From Peristeroidobacter soli (lineage in GTDB: Bacteria; Pseudomonadota; Gammaproteobacteria; Steroidobacterales; Steroidobacteraceae), in contig NZ_RYEV01000011.1 in the NCBI RefSeq assembly GCF_004138485.1, forward strand, positions 62,001 through 126,000: a stretch of DNA of 64,000 nt. Reading direction: 5' to 3'. The position numbers and the translations under genes were made by a program. Below the pieces are notes generated by a model. That model saw only the letters and a program-made list of their open reading frames with translations, was not told the origin of the DNA and did not search any database. Each line of letters starts with the position of its first letter. Position 1 is the stretch's first letter. Shown in pieces: positions 17,351 to 25,705 of this stretch.

Positions 17351-18331
17351 TCATCGTGGCTTGAGATATAGGTCGAACCATTCCAGCGCCAGCTGATGCG
17401 CCTGCGGCCAGGCTTGCAGGTAGACGCCGTAATGCGTGATGCCGGGCACGATCACCAGATCCTTCGGGCCGTTGTAACGTCGGTACGCGAGAATGCCCTG
17501 CTGGTCGTTGTCGAACAGTTCCTCATGCTCCGCGACGACGATGCGCATGGGAATGTCGCCGGCATCGTTGATGTGATCCACCGGAGCGTAGTTGGCGAAA
17601 CGCGCGTAGATAGGCGCGCCGCGCAGATTGCCCAGCACGCGCAGGCCGGGCTCGGGATAGCCGATCTCACCGCGTGCCCGCTTCGTGGCATCGATGTAGG
17701 CTTCGCGCGTTCTGCCGAGTTCACGCGCGTCGAAGGCCCCCACCTGGCTGTACACCGCCTTGATGCGGTGATCGCGCGTCGCCAGCTCCGCGACGAAGCC
17801 TCCCGACTGGCTGCTGCCCCAGACGCCGATGCGGCTGGTATCCACTCGCGGTTCCCCGTGCAGCCAGTGCAGGGCGTTCTGCCAATCCGCGACCATATCG
17901 ATCGGGTCGACGACTTCGCGCACCTCCAGAACTTCGGCGCTGAAGGTGCGATCGTCTCCTGCCGGGCGCTGCGCCGTCGGTTTCGCAAGGATGATGCGCG
18001 AGTCGCTCTCGCCCCAGCCGCGATAATCGAACGTCACGACCAGATAGCCCGCTTGCGCGAAGCCGAGCGCGTCGCGACGCAATGCAGAGGCCGTGCCGCC
18101 CCAGCCATGCGCCATCAGAATCGTGGGCAGTTTCTCGCCTCGAGCGGCACTGGATACGTACACCGTGCCGGACATCCGTGTGCCTTCACTCCATATGTTC
18201 GCCTTGCGCTCGCTGACCTCGGCCGAAGCAGCCTCGGGGCGTGCTGCTTCCTGCTTTGCATTCAGCACAGGCGCAAACAGCACCGCATACAGCACCGCGG
18301 CCGTCGTGCACACGAATCGAAAGCTCAACAT
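17351..18331 (-). CDS. Secreted alpha/beta hydrolase, dienelactone-hydrolase/acetyl-esterase-like
   Basis: A 326-residue protein from the ATG at 18331 (MLSFRFVCTTAAVLYAVLFA), with a signal ending near residue 25. The fold is clear: ILMAHGWGGT oxyanion loop, FDYRGWGESD, WGSSQSGGF at 171-179 with probable nucleophile Ser176, then VVAEHEELFDND and PGITHYGVY supplying the Asp and His. The IGVWGSSQSGGF context and a cap-like insertion around 111-165 resemble peptidase S9/S15-related and DLH-type esterases. It starts 47 bases after the stop of the upstream TonB receptor, so it probably cleaves the ligand imported by that receptor. Confidence 0.82.
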   Translation of the reverse strand: MLSFRFVCTTAAVLYAVLFAPVLNAKQEAARPEAASAEVSERKANIWSEGTRMSGTVYVSSAARGEKLPTILMAHGWGGTASALRRDALGFAQAGYLVVTFDYRGWGESDSRIILAKPTAQRPAGDDRTFSAEVLEVREVVDPIDMVADWQNALHWLHGEPRVDTSRIGVWGSSQSGGFVAELATRDHRIKAVYSQVGAFDARELGRTREAYIDATKRARGEIGYPEPGLRVLGNLRGAPIYARFANYAPVDHINDAGDIPMRIVVAEHEELFDNDQQGILAYRRYNGPKDLVIVPGITHYGVYLQAWPQAHQLALEWFDLYLKPR

Positions 18332-18378
18332 CGTCACATCTCTCCTGGTATGGCGGGCGCGGCAGCTGCGCATGCCGC

Positions 18379-20886
18379 TCAATGCCCGAAACGGAACTGC
18401 ACTTCGAGCCCGTAGAGGCGCGGTGGCCTCAAGCTTGCCTCGATGGAGCGCACACCCCATGACGACTCGGTTGCGCTGACGCGTTCGGTGCTCTCGTCAT
18501 CGAAGACATTTCTCACAAAAGCGATCAACGTGTAGTTGCGCTCGGGATGGCTCCACAACGCCCGCAAGCTGGTCTCGTCGTAGGACGGTGCGAGGTGGTG
18601 CTCGCGCGAGAACACCTCGTAGTAGGTTTCGCTGCGATAGATCCAGGAGCCAGAGAGCGTCAGCGCGCCGGCCGGCATGCGCCACGTGTAGTCCGCACTG
18701 AATGCGATCTTGTTTTCTGGCGAGCCCGGCAGACTGTCGCCGTTTATGCTCTGACCTCGCTGCGCGGCAGGTTCGCTGCTGCACGGCCGCGCGTCGGCGG
18801 CGGCCGCGCGTACGTCGGCATTGTCGATGAAGCAGCGCGAGTCATCGATCTCGGTGTCGAGATAGCTGTAGCTCAGCTGCAATTGCAGCGCATCCGTCGC
18901 CGCCCACAACGCCTCGAGCTCGACGCCTCGTGACACGGCGTTCTCGAGGTTGAAGAAGCGCGTCTCGTTGAGATTGCTGGCCGGATCGCGGACCGTCGAA
19001 GGGTATTGCGCGTCCTCATAGTCGTAATGGAACAACGACAGGTTGGCGACCAGGCGGTTCGCGAAGGTCTTCTTCAAACCGATCTCGTATGCATCGATGA
19101 ACTCGGGCTCGGTATAGCCGGTCAGCCCCGGGGCGAACTGGCCGGCGTTGAAGCCTCCGCTCTTGTATCCGCGCGTGTACTTCGCGAATGCGAGCGTGTC
19201 GGCTGCGGGCGTCCATTGAATCGCAGCCGTGCCAGTCGTGCCGTGCCATTTGCCGGTGAGGTGGTTGCGTCGATCGATTTCGGGAACCGTCGTGCCGTCG
19301 ACCACGGAGCTGGCATAGAACGCGTACGGTACGCCCGGAGCACCAAACAAAATGCGAGAGCGGTATTCCTCGGCGTCCTTTCGATCCTCGGTGTAGCGCG
19401 CACCGACCGTCAGTTTCCACGCGTCGCTCAGGCTGTATCCGAGCTCGCCGAAGACAGCTCGCGCATCGGCGTCCAGGAAGGCCCCGGAGACTTGCAGATT
19501 GCGATCCGGATTGGTGGGGCCCTCCTCCGGATTGAAGCGGTTCGCGGCACTCGGCGCCGCGACGCGCGGGTTGGTCAGCTCGGGCTGCAATGGCGCACGC
19601 ACGCCCTGGAACTGATTCACCTGCTCATGATACTGGTAGAGGCCGAGTATCCATTGCAGCGGCCCGGTGCGGGTGGAGATCAAGTTGATCTCGTTGCTGT
19701 AGTACTCCTTGTCCTCCAGGTAGAAGGACTCCAGCTGCGGGAAGATCGTGAATGTCACACCGGGCGTGGTCGGCGGGGTGGGCGGCCTGGTGGTGTAGGG
19801 CCCGCGGTCGATGCCGTCGAAATCATCGTCGAGCCGGTATGTGTAGCCCTGGTATCCGCCGGTGTACTTGATGTCCGCCCAGCCCGTGTGGCCGACCAGT
19901 TCGAGCACGTAAGTGTGCGAGCCGTCGAGCGTTGCCACGGATGGAGTGTCGGTGTCGTACAGCCGCGCATTGTTGACGCCCGGATTGGTATCGCCGAACG
20001 CAGGCGTCACCGGCTGCGTCGGCGTACCGTTGAACGTGGCGTTGGGAAACAAGCCGCTGAAGTAGACGGGAGCGATGTCGTAGGGAGTGATCAGAACCTC
20101 GGAGCGCCCGTCGCGATCCCATTCGGCTTGCGAATATTTCAACCAGCCTTCGATGCTCTCGCCGATATCGAATTCGAGCTGCCCCTCCACGTAGCGGTCG
20201 TCTTGCACGCCGCCTTCGCCGCGGCCGCCATCCACGTCCTGGTAGAATCCCTCGCCTTGACCGCCGCTGGTTCCCGCCACTCTGAAACGCAACCACTCCG
20301 CGACCGGGCCGGACAGGGCCGCGCCAAATAGCTGAGTGTCGTAGTTGCCGACCGTGGCGTGCACCTCGCCCGCGAAAGTATCGGTCGGCCGCTTCGAGAT
20401 GATATTGATGGCTCCGCCGATCGAATTGCGTCCGTAGAGCGTTCCCTGCGGCCCGCGCAGCACTTCGATGCGATCGACCAGGATCGGATGCTTGCCTGCT
20501 TCGGCGGTGCTCGATGTGTAGAAGCCGTCGGAGTAGTTGGCGAGGCCCGGGTCCGAGCCGTAGTTGTTGGTGAGGCGTCCGACGCCGCGCACGCTCATGC
20601 GGCCGAGCCCCTGCGAGAAATTCAGCCCCGGAGTGAAGTCACTCAGGTCCGGTACGCTGAGCACGCCTCTGAGATCGCGCGTCTCGGCGGTGTATGCGGA
20701 GATCGCCACCGGCACTTGCTGCAGGCTCTCGGCGCGCTTCTGCGCGGTGACGACGACTTCCTCTACGACCATCATCTGTCTGGACGTTGTTTGCTCCGCC
20801 GCGAACGTCTCCGAGACACTCGTCGCGCCGATGCCGAGCAGACTACATGCTGCGCCGGACAGCAGGCTCCGCTGTTGCCGTTTCAT
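18379..20886 (-). CDS. TonB-dependent outer-membrane receptor
   Basis: An 835-residue receptor starting MKRQQRSLLSGAACSLLGIG; the start at 20886 follows a G-rich ribosome-binding site. After the signal come the TonB box and plug (VEEVVVTAQKRAESLQQVPVAIS, VPDLSDFTPGLNF, VEVLRGPQGTLYGRNSIGGAI). These are the hallmarks of the large FyuA/'AQKRAE' group common for plant- or steroid-derived substrates in sphingomonads and related bacteria. The barrel ends GLEVQFRFGH. It is divergent from the DUF1254 gene and heads a receptor-hydrolase-small protein-lactamase-fold series. Ligand unknown. Confidence 0.93.
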   Translation of the reverse strand: MKRQQRSLLSGAACSLLGIGATSVSETFAAEQTTSRQMMVVEEVVVTAQKRAESLQQVPVAISAYTAETRDLRGVLSVPDLSDFTPGLNFSQGLGRMSVRGVGRLTNNYGSDPGLANYSDGFYTSSTAEAGKHPILVDRIEVLRGPQGTLYGRNSIGGAINIISKRPTDTFAGEVHATVGNYDTQLFGAALSGPVAEWLRFRVAGTSGGQGEGFYQDVDGGRGEGGVQDDRYVEGQLEFDIGESIEGWLKYSQAEWDRDGRSEVLITPYDIAPVYFSGLFPNATFNGTPTQPVTPAFGDTNPGVNNARLYDTDTPSVATLDGSHTYVLELVGHTGWADIKYTGGYQGYTYRLDDDFDGIDRGPYTTRPPTPPTTPGVTFTIFPQLESFYLEDKEYYSNEINLISTRTGPLQWILGLYQYHEQVNQFQGVRAPLQPELTNPRVAAPSAANRFNPEEGPTNPDRNLQVSGAFLDADARAVFGELGYSLSDAWKLTVGARYTEDRKDAEEYRSRILFGAPGVPYAFYASSVVDGTTVPEIDRRNHLTGKWHGTTGTAAIQWTPAADTLAFAKYTRGYKSGGFNAGQFAPGLTGYTEPEFIDAYEIGLKKTFANRLVANLSLFHYDYEDAQYPSTVRDPASNLNETRFFNLENAVSRGVELEALWAATDALQLQLSYSYLDTEIDDSRCFIDNADVRAAAADARPCSSEPAAQRGQSINGDSLPGSPENKIAFSADYTWRMPAGALTLSGSWIYRSETYYEVFSREHHLAPSYDETSLRALWSHPERNYTLIAFVRNVFDDESTERVSATESSWGVRSIEASLRPPRLYGLEVQFRFGH

Positions 20887-20889
20887 GCT

Positions 20890-20942
20890 CCCCCCCCAAA
20901 TGTCAGCAAATGTCGAGCGAATGTTTTTTGTTGATCGATCAA
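20890..20942. promoter_or_regulatory. Operator-like cluster upstream of a TonB receptor
   Basis: Next to the receptor start lie an 8-base G-tract (minus strand, 20890-20897) serving as ribosome-binding region, two AAATGTC repeats at 20898 and 20908 plus a related GAATGTT at 20919 (about one helical turn apart), and a perfect 12-base palindrome TTGATCGATCAA at 20931-20942. The 160-base intergenic region is divergent (DUF1254 gene starts at 21047), so a repressor bound here could control both directions. Confidence 0.45.
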
Positions 20943-21046
20943 GTAGGCTTCCGAGAGTTTCGAAGCTAAGCTCCCATGCCATCCGCGGAAACACAAAATA
21001 TCGTTTCGCACCGAGAAATCGCCGTCCTCAAGAGGTAACCCGAGCC

Positions 21047-22378
21047 ATGGATCGACGCAGTTTTATGATCGCAACAATGCTGGCCGGCGCCGCCGGGCTG
21101 CAGCCACGAGGGGCCGAAGCTGTCGCCAGCGATCGCCGGCTGCCGCTCGAGGAGGCGGCTGCCGAAGCGTGGTTGTATGGTTTGATGCTGATCGAGAACG
21201 CGCAGGCGCGGCAGAGAATGCTGGCGATGATGCGTCCCAATCATCTGTTGCATCGACAGGCGCTGCTCACTCCGCGGACTCAGACGGTCACCACGCCGAA
21301 CAACGACACGTTGTACTCGGTCGCATGGATCGATCTTTCCGCCGGCCCGGTCTCGCTGACGTTGCCGGAAGTGGGCGAGCGCTATGTCAGCTATCAGTTC
21401 ATGGACATGTATGGCAACAACTTCGCCGTGCTCGGCTCGCGCACTACCGGTGGCGGCGCGTGCACGTTGACGATCACCGGACCCGCCGACGCGTCGCGCG
21501 ATTCGCTCGCGCTGCGCTCGCCGACACGCTGGGTCTGGCTGTTGGCGCGTTTGCTGATCGATGGACCGGATGATCTCGCCGCGGCGAGCGCCATTCAGAA
21601 AGGCATGTCGATCGCGGGTCCGACCGTACCTCCGCCGCCGCGCTTCGCGCAGCGCTCCGATCCGTGGCCGGAATATTTCGCATCGGTGCAGCGGTTGCTC
21701 GCGGAGAACCCGCCGCCCATCGCCGATCTTGCGTTCTTCAAGCGTGTCGAGGCCCTCGGCCTCGGACCCGTCAAAGGTTTCGATCCCGGTCGATTCTCGG
21801 CGGCGGAGGGCAAAGCGATCGAAGCAGGTATTGGCGCTGCGCGCGCTCAGTTGACGGCCACGGGAGAGTCGGGGCGGATCGCCAACGGTTGGCTCTATCC
21901 GAAAGCGACGCTCGGCAACTTCGGGCAGGACTACAGGTTCCGTGCGCAGATCGCGCTGACCGCGCTTGCAGCGCTGCCTCCTCAGGAGGCCATGTACATG
22001 CGGCCGATCGCTCCGGGTGGCGCGTACGACCTGCCGAGCGACGTGCGTTGGCGAATGCGCTTCGAGGCGAGCCAGTTGCCGCCGGTCGATGCGTTCTGGT
22101 CGTTGACCATGTACCAGGTCAATGGCGATGGCCAGTACTTCTTCTTCGACAATCCGCTGAACCGCTACTCGATCGGCGATCGCACGCCCCGTCTCAAGCG
22201 CGGCACGGACGGCTCGCTCGATATCTGGATTTCTCGCGACGATCCGGGCGGCGAGCGTACCGCCAACTGGTTGCCGGCGCCGCCGACCGAAAAGTTCTCC
22301 ATCATGTTGAGAGCGTATCTGCCGCGTCCCGCCCTGCTGGAGGGGCGTTACCTGCTACCGCCGCTCATGCGCGGATGA
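21047..22378 (+). CDS. DUF1254/DUF1214 protein with Tat-like signal
   Basis: A 443-residue protein from the ATG at 21047. The N-terminus MDRRSFMIATMLAGAAG carries a twin-arginine-like signal, so it is probably exported folded. The two DUF halves are recognisable: an N-terminal part with EAWLYGLMLIENAQ, TPNNDTLYSVAWIDL and YQFMDMYGNNFAVLGSRT (DUF1254), and a C-terminal part with LPPVDAFWSLTMYQVNGDGQY, NRYSIGDRT, DGSLDIWIS and NWLPAP (DUF1214). The biochemical function of this family is not established, although members accompany catabolic genes. It is transcribed divergently from the TonB receptor at 20886. Confidence 0.88.
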   Translation: MDRRSFMIATMLAGAAGLQPRGAEAVASDRRLPLEEAAAEAWLYGLMLIENAQARQRMLAMMRPNHLLHRQALLTPRTQTVTTPNNDTLYSVAWIDLSAGPVSLTLPEVGERYVSYQFMDMYGNNFAVLGSRTTGGGACTLTITGPADASRDSLALRSPTRWVWLLARLLIDGPDDLAAASAIQKGMSIAGPTVPPPPRFAQRSDPWPEYFASVQRLLAENPPPIADLAFFKRVEALGLGPVKGFDPGRFSAAEGKAIEAGIGAARAQLTATGESGRIANGWLYPKATLGNFGQDYRFRAQIALTALAALPPQEAMYMRPIAPGGAYDLPSDVRWRMRFEASQLPPVDAFWSLTMYQVNGDGQYFFFDNPLNRYSIGDRTPRLKRGTDGSLDIWISRDDPGGERTANWLPAPPTEKFSIMLRAYLPRPALLEGRYLLPPLMRG

Positions 22379-22439
22379 CACGCGCCTGGCACGCGGCGCT
22401 CATGTCTCGACCGCATGTGCGCGATATGTTGGGGCGAAG

Positions 22440-22468
22440 CGGTCGACAAAGTGACACAAATCGTCGCG
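22440..22468. promoter_or_regulatory. Second copy of the 29-base operator-like motif
   Basis: CGGTCGACAAAGTGACACAA continues as ATCGTCGCG, matching 10528-10556 at 25 of 29 positions. It lies 79 bases upstream of the PhyH-type gene; the first copy lies 68 bases upstream of the IclR start. A common regulator for the two genes is the simplest explanation. Confidence 0.5.
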
Positions 22469-22547
22469 CGTCAGTCAACCGCTGTCGCCATGAGTCGTTC
22501 AAGTTCATGCCGAAGCGCGCGCAATAGCAGTTCCAGGTGATCAGTGC

Positions 22548-23345
22548 ATGCTTTCACAAGCACAAATCGAGTCGTTCGTACAGGAGGGATTCGTTCGCAT
22601 CGAAGACGCTTTCCCGAAGGGCGTGGCAGAAGCAGGTCGCCGGATCCTGTGGGCGCACACCGGCTGCGACCCCGACGAGCCGGCGACGTGGACGCGGCCC
22701 GTGGTGCGCCTTGGCGGTTATTCCGATCCGCCGTTTGTTCAGGCGGTGAATACGCCGGTACTGCGCGATGCATTCGACAAACTCGTCGGGAGCGGCCGAT
22801 GGTTGCCGCGAGAAAGCCTGGGTACGTTTCCTATTCGCTTTCCATCGCCGGTTGATCCTGGCGACGCCGGGTGGCATGTCGATGCGAGCTTCGGCACCGA
22901 AACCCCTGACTTCATGTCCTGGCGCGCCAACATCCATTCGAAGGGACGCGCGCTTCTCATGTTATTTCTGTTCTCCGACGTGGGCGACGAGGACGCGCCC
23001 ACGCGCATCAGGATCGGGTCGCACTTCGACATCGCCCGGCAACTCGCCCCGGCCGGCGAGGACGGCCTGTCGTTGAGAGAGCTGGCCGCCAACGGCTTCG
23101 AGGAATCGGCGGGAAGGCGCGAGGCGCTCGCGACAGGACGCGCGGGCACCGTCTATCTATGTCACCCCTTCCTTGTCCACGCAGCGCAGCCGCATCGAGG
23201 CAGGCAGCCTCGTTTCATAGCGCAACCGCCTCTACACGGCGCCGAAGAGTTTCGTCTGCACCGGCCGGATGGTGCGTACTCTCCAGCAGAGCGAGCGATT
23301 CGGTATGCGCTCGGCGACTTGCCGTCCAATCCTACGAAGGCATGA
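22548..23345 (+). CDS. Phytanoyl-CoA dioxygenase (PhyH) family protein
   Basis: A 265-residue cytoplasmic protein without signal peptide. The N-terminus (QIESFVQEGFVRIEDAFP) is the usual PhyH opening. The iron(II) facial triad is visible as WHVDASFG (His110, Asp112) and the distal histidine in CHPFLVHAAQPHRG (His211), with a following Arg/Gln-rich strand (RQPRFIAQPP) that would hold 2-oxoglutarate. The family hydroxylates small molecules such as acyl-CoAs, halogenated compounds or natural products. The conserved triad suggests an active oxygenase. It stands alone after the DUF1254 gene, with an operator-like motif upstream. Confidence 0.85.
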   Translation: MLSQAQIESFVQEGFVRIEDAFPKGVAEAGRRILWAHTGCDPDEPATWTRPVVRLGGYSDPPFVQAVNTPVLRDAFDKLVGSGRWLPRESLGTFPIRFPSPVDPGDAGWHVDASFGTETPDFMSWRANIHSKGRALLMLFLFSDVGDEDAPTRIRIGSHFDIARQLAPAGEDGLSLRELAANGFEESAGRREALATGRAGTVYLCHPFLVHAAQPHRGRQPRFIAQPPLHGAEEFRLHRPDGAYSPAERAIRYALGDLPSNPTKA

Positions 23346-23429
23346 ACAACCTGCCGTGAACGCGCGGATGGAATAGCAGCCATTGCGACCACGGAGTGCA
23401 ACCCGGCCAATGGCCGGTCGCGTCTAAAC

Positions 23430-24554
23430 GTGAGGAATGCGCCACCTGCTCTAGCGGAGACCATAGTGATCGGCACTCGCACCACGATACTAATGACATT
23501 GTTCTGCATCGTGTCGACGCCGCAATGGAGTCATGCTTCCCCCTCGCCGAACGACGCCTTTCGAGACATTCGAAAGATCGCCACGGAGCATGGCATCGAG
23601 CAACAAGAGATTGTGAACATCGGCGGCGTCCCACAGTGGATTTCGATCCGAGCGCGCGATCGGAGTGCACCTATCCTTCTGGTGGTGCACGGAGGGCCCG
23701 GATTTACGCTCTCGGCGGTCAGTGACTACTACATGCGCGACTGGGAAGAGTTCTTCACGGTCGTGCAGTGGGATCAGCGTGGCGCGGGAAAGAGTTATCG
23801 ACGCGAGGATCGGCAGTCGCTTGCGGCAACTCTGACGATCGACCGCTTGGTCCGGGATACGGAGGAATTGATCGAGCTCGTAGGCAAGCGGTTCAAACGC
23901 GACCGGGTGTTCCTGCTGGCGCATTCCTTCGGCACCATTCTCGGCGTGAAGGTTGCGCAAAGGCGTCCGGATCTGCTCTACGCTTACGTCGGAATGGGTC
24001 AGTTCGTTGACGCCGCACGCAGCGAGGCGCTCGGATACGAGGCAACTCTGGCGGATGCGCGTGCTGAAAGGAACACCGAGGCGATCTCGCAGCTGGAGGC
24101 GATCGCGCCGTTCCCGGATGCCACTCACCCCGAGCGCAACCTGCAGAACCTCGCGGTCGAGCGCCGCTGGCTAGCGCACTATGGCGGCTACTTCAAAGCC
24201 GGCGGCGCAGGCCGGCACCATGCAGTCGCTCAACTCAGCCCCACGTATACAGCAGCCGACCTTCAGGCTCGCCAGGAAGCGCACGATTTCATTCTCCAAT
24301 CGATGTGGGGCGAGCTCGGCGGGGTCGACTTGAACAATGACATCCAGTTCGACGTGCCTGTCATCATCATGCAAGGTCGCCACGACCGAGGCACGTCATC
24401 GGTGCTCGTGAAGGAATGGCATGACGCGCTGAAGGTGCCCTACAAGAAACTCATCTGGTTCGAGGAATCCTCGCACATGGTGTACGAGGAAGAGCCTGGC
24501 AAGCTGCTGGTGGCACTCGTCAATGAAGTGCTGCCCCTGGCCCGGCCGCGGTGA
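23430..24554 (+). CDS. Secreted proline-iminopeptidase-like alpha/beta hydrolase
   Basis: Up to 374 residues from GTG 23430; GTG 23466 gives a cleaner signal peptide (VIGTRTTILMTLFCIVSTPQ, ending WSHA) and may be the true start. The S33 peptidase elements are present: LLVVHGGPGF, VVQWDQRGAGKSYR, LLAHSFGTILG with nucleophile Ser, IIMQGRHDRG with Asp and EESSHMVYEE with His. Unlike cytoplasmic prolyl aminopeptidases it is exported. Such enzymes release N-terminal residues or hydrolyse amides and esters in the periplasm. It converges on a small kinase gene 11 bases downstream. Confidence 0.85.
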   Translation: MRNAPPALAETIVIGTRTTILMTLFCIVSTPQWSHASPSPNDAFRDIRKIATEHGIEQQEIVNIGGVPQWISIRARDRSAPILLVVHGGPGFTLSAVSDYYMRDWEEFFTVVQWDQRGAGKSYRREDRQSLAATLTIDRLVRDTEELIELVGKRFKRDRVFLLAHSFGTILGVKVAQRRPDLLYAYVGMGQFVDAARSEALGYEATLADARAERNTEAISQLEAIAPFPDATHPERNLQNLAVERRWLAHYGGYFKAGGAGRHHAVAQLSPTYTAADLQARQEAHDFILQSMWGELGGVDLNNDIQFDVPVIIMQGRHDRGTSSVLVKEWHDALKVPYKKLIWFEESSHMVYEEEPGKLLVALVNEVLPLARPR

Positions 24555-24565
24555 TCGATGCGTCG

Positions 24566-25093
24566 TTAAATGCGCGCCGCATTTGAGTTTGCCAGGACAT
24601 AGTCCGCGGTCTGATCGACCGTGAGCTTGGAGTTATCGATCCACAGGCCCAGCCCGCGAAGCTCGGCGGTCAACGTTTCATGCAGTTGAAGCCAAATGCC
24701 ACCAACGTGCTTCTCCGGGCGTGTCCGATCACGTTGCAAGGCGGTGTCCACACCAGGCGCGAGCGTCACCAGGCGCACGTCGCATGCGCTCAAGTGTTCC
24801 CGGTATTCCTCCACTCGGGCTCTGTTGACCAACACGTAGTCGATTATCGCCACGAAGTCCTCCTCGGCGAAGGAACGCGCGAGCAGGCATTGGTTGCGAA
24901 CGTTTAGATGGATTTGCCGGTGCTCTTCAGTCTGCGGCAAGGCGCCAGGCGGCACGGAGCCTGAAATAATGAAGCCTTGCAGGCAATCTCCTTCAATATG
25001 CGTCGCGCGCTCTAAGCGCGCGGCCAAGGCGCGCGCGAGCGTGGATTTTCCGGCTCCCGGGATACCGTTGATGATCCAAATTTCGCCCTTCAT
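24566..25093 (-). CDS. P-loop kinase-like protein (AAA/zeta or chloramphenicol phosphotransferase-like)
   Basis: A 175-residue cytoplasmic protein with a canonical Walker A motif GIPGAGKST at 10-18, a downstream acidic strand (VAIIDYVLVN) and a LID-like Arg-rich region (ALQRDRTRPEKHVGG). The arrangement is that of small nucleoside or small-molecule kinases that phosphorylate antibiotics, shikimate-like acids or UDP-sugars. The substrate cannot be told. It is convergent with the preceding hydrolase and borders the decayed transposase region. No antitoxin-like partner is next to it, which argues against a zeta toxin. Confidence 0.75.
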   Translation of the reverse strand: MKGEIWIINGIPGAGKSTLARALAARLERATHIEGDCLQGFIISGSVPPGALPQTEEHRQIHLNVRNQCLLARSFAEEDFVAIIDYVLVNRARVEEYREHLSACDVRLVTLAPGVDTALQRDRTRPEKHVGGIWLQLHETLTAELRGLGLWIDNSKLTVDQTADYVLANSNAARI

Positions 25094-25705
25094 CGTGCGA
25101 TGCTATTCCATGACTTGGCTGGATACGCGTCGACCTTGGGCGAGCATCGCGTCCCGATCGGCCAAGCGTGTCAAAGTCGAGCCGATCGCGCTCTAGTGTT
25201 GTGGCGGATCTCGCCGCGCCACCACGGCACGCCGGGCGATACGCGAGCTAAAGACCCGCCAGCCAACGTCCCCGGGAGGAATCGCTGGCCCTGAAGACGC
25301 ACTGAGTGACGGTGGTAATCGAGCAGTCCACCCCGTACCTCACCAGCCGGCGGATCGTCGGCTTCTTCAAGAAGACCTCTGAATGTGGGTGAATTGATAT
25401 TGAAAGTCAGAAGTCGAGGGTTGGGCGTGGTGCTCAAGGTCTTTCGTGGCACCCATTGGGGAGGGCGGTAGTGCGTAAACGGATGTTCCGTCTCGTCGGA
25501 TTGCGCGCGGTCGACACCACTTATTCCACGCACCCATGTCGCCTTCCTTGACTGCTGCGCGCGCCGTGATGCGCGGGCCCCCGTTGGCAACTCGCAGGAA
25601 GACATACTTGCGTTTCGTGGCTCGTGCACGTTGCGCGGCGACCTGAAGTACACTCGGTACTAGGACACTAGGGAGTGGTACGGTTTCCAGAAGAACCCGA
25701 ACGAG
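25094..25705. other. Unassigned stretch beside the transposase relic
   Basis: About 610 bases without a supportable gene. Open frames on both strands lack signals or known domains. Imperfect inverted GTAC-containing repeats occur near 25647-25680 (GTACACTC against GAGTGGTAC), possibly the worn left end of the adjacent insertion sequence. The composition and lack of coding pattern suggest decayed DNA. Confidence 0.4.

Noticed and set aside
20986-21012. A third copy of the 29-base operator-like motif upstream of the DUF1254 gene
   Set aside because: Only an ACACAAAA core is shared; the remaining positions do not align without gaps.
24566-25093. Zeta-type toxin of a toxin-antitoxin pair
   Set aside because: The P-loop fits, but no small antitoxin-like gene lies next to it on the same strand, so a metabolic or resistance kinase is more likely.
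25171-25653. A 160-codon minus-strand frame in the gap beside the transposase relic
   Set aside because: No recognisable domain, signal or ribosome-binding site; its residue composition is that of non-coding GC-rich DNA.
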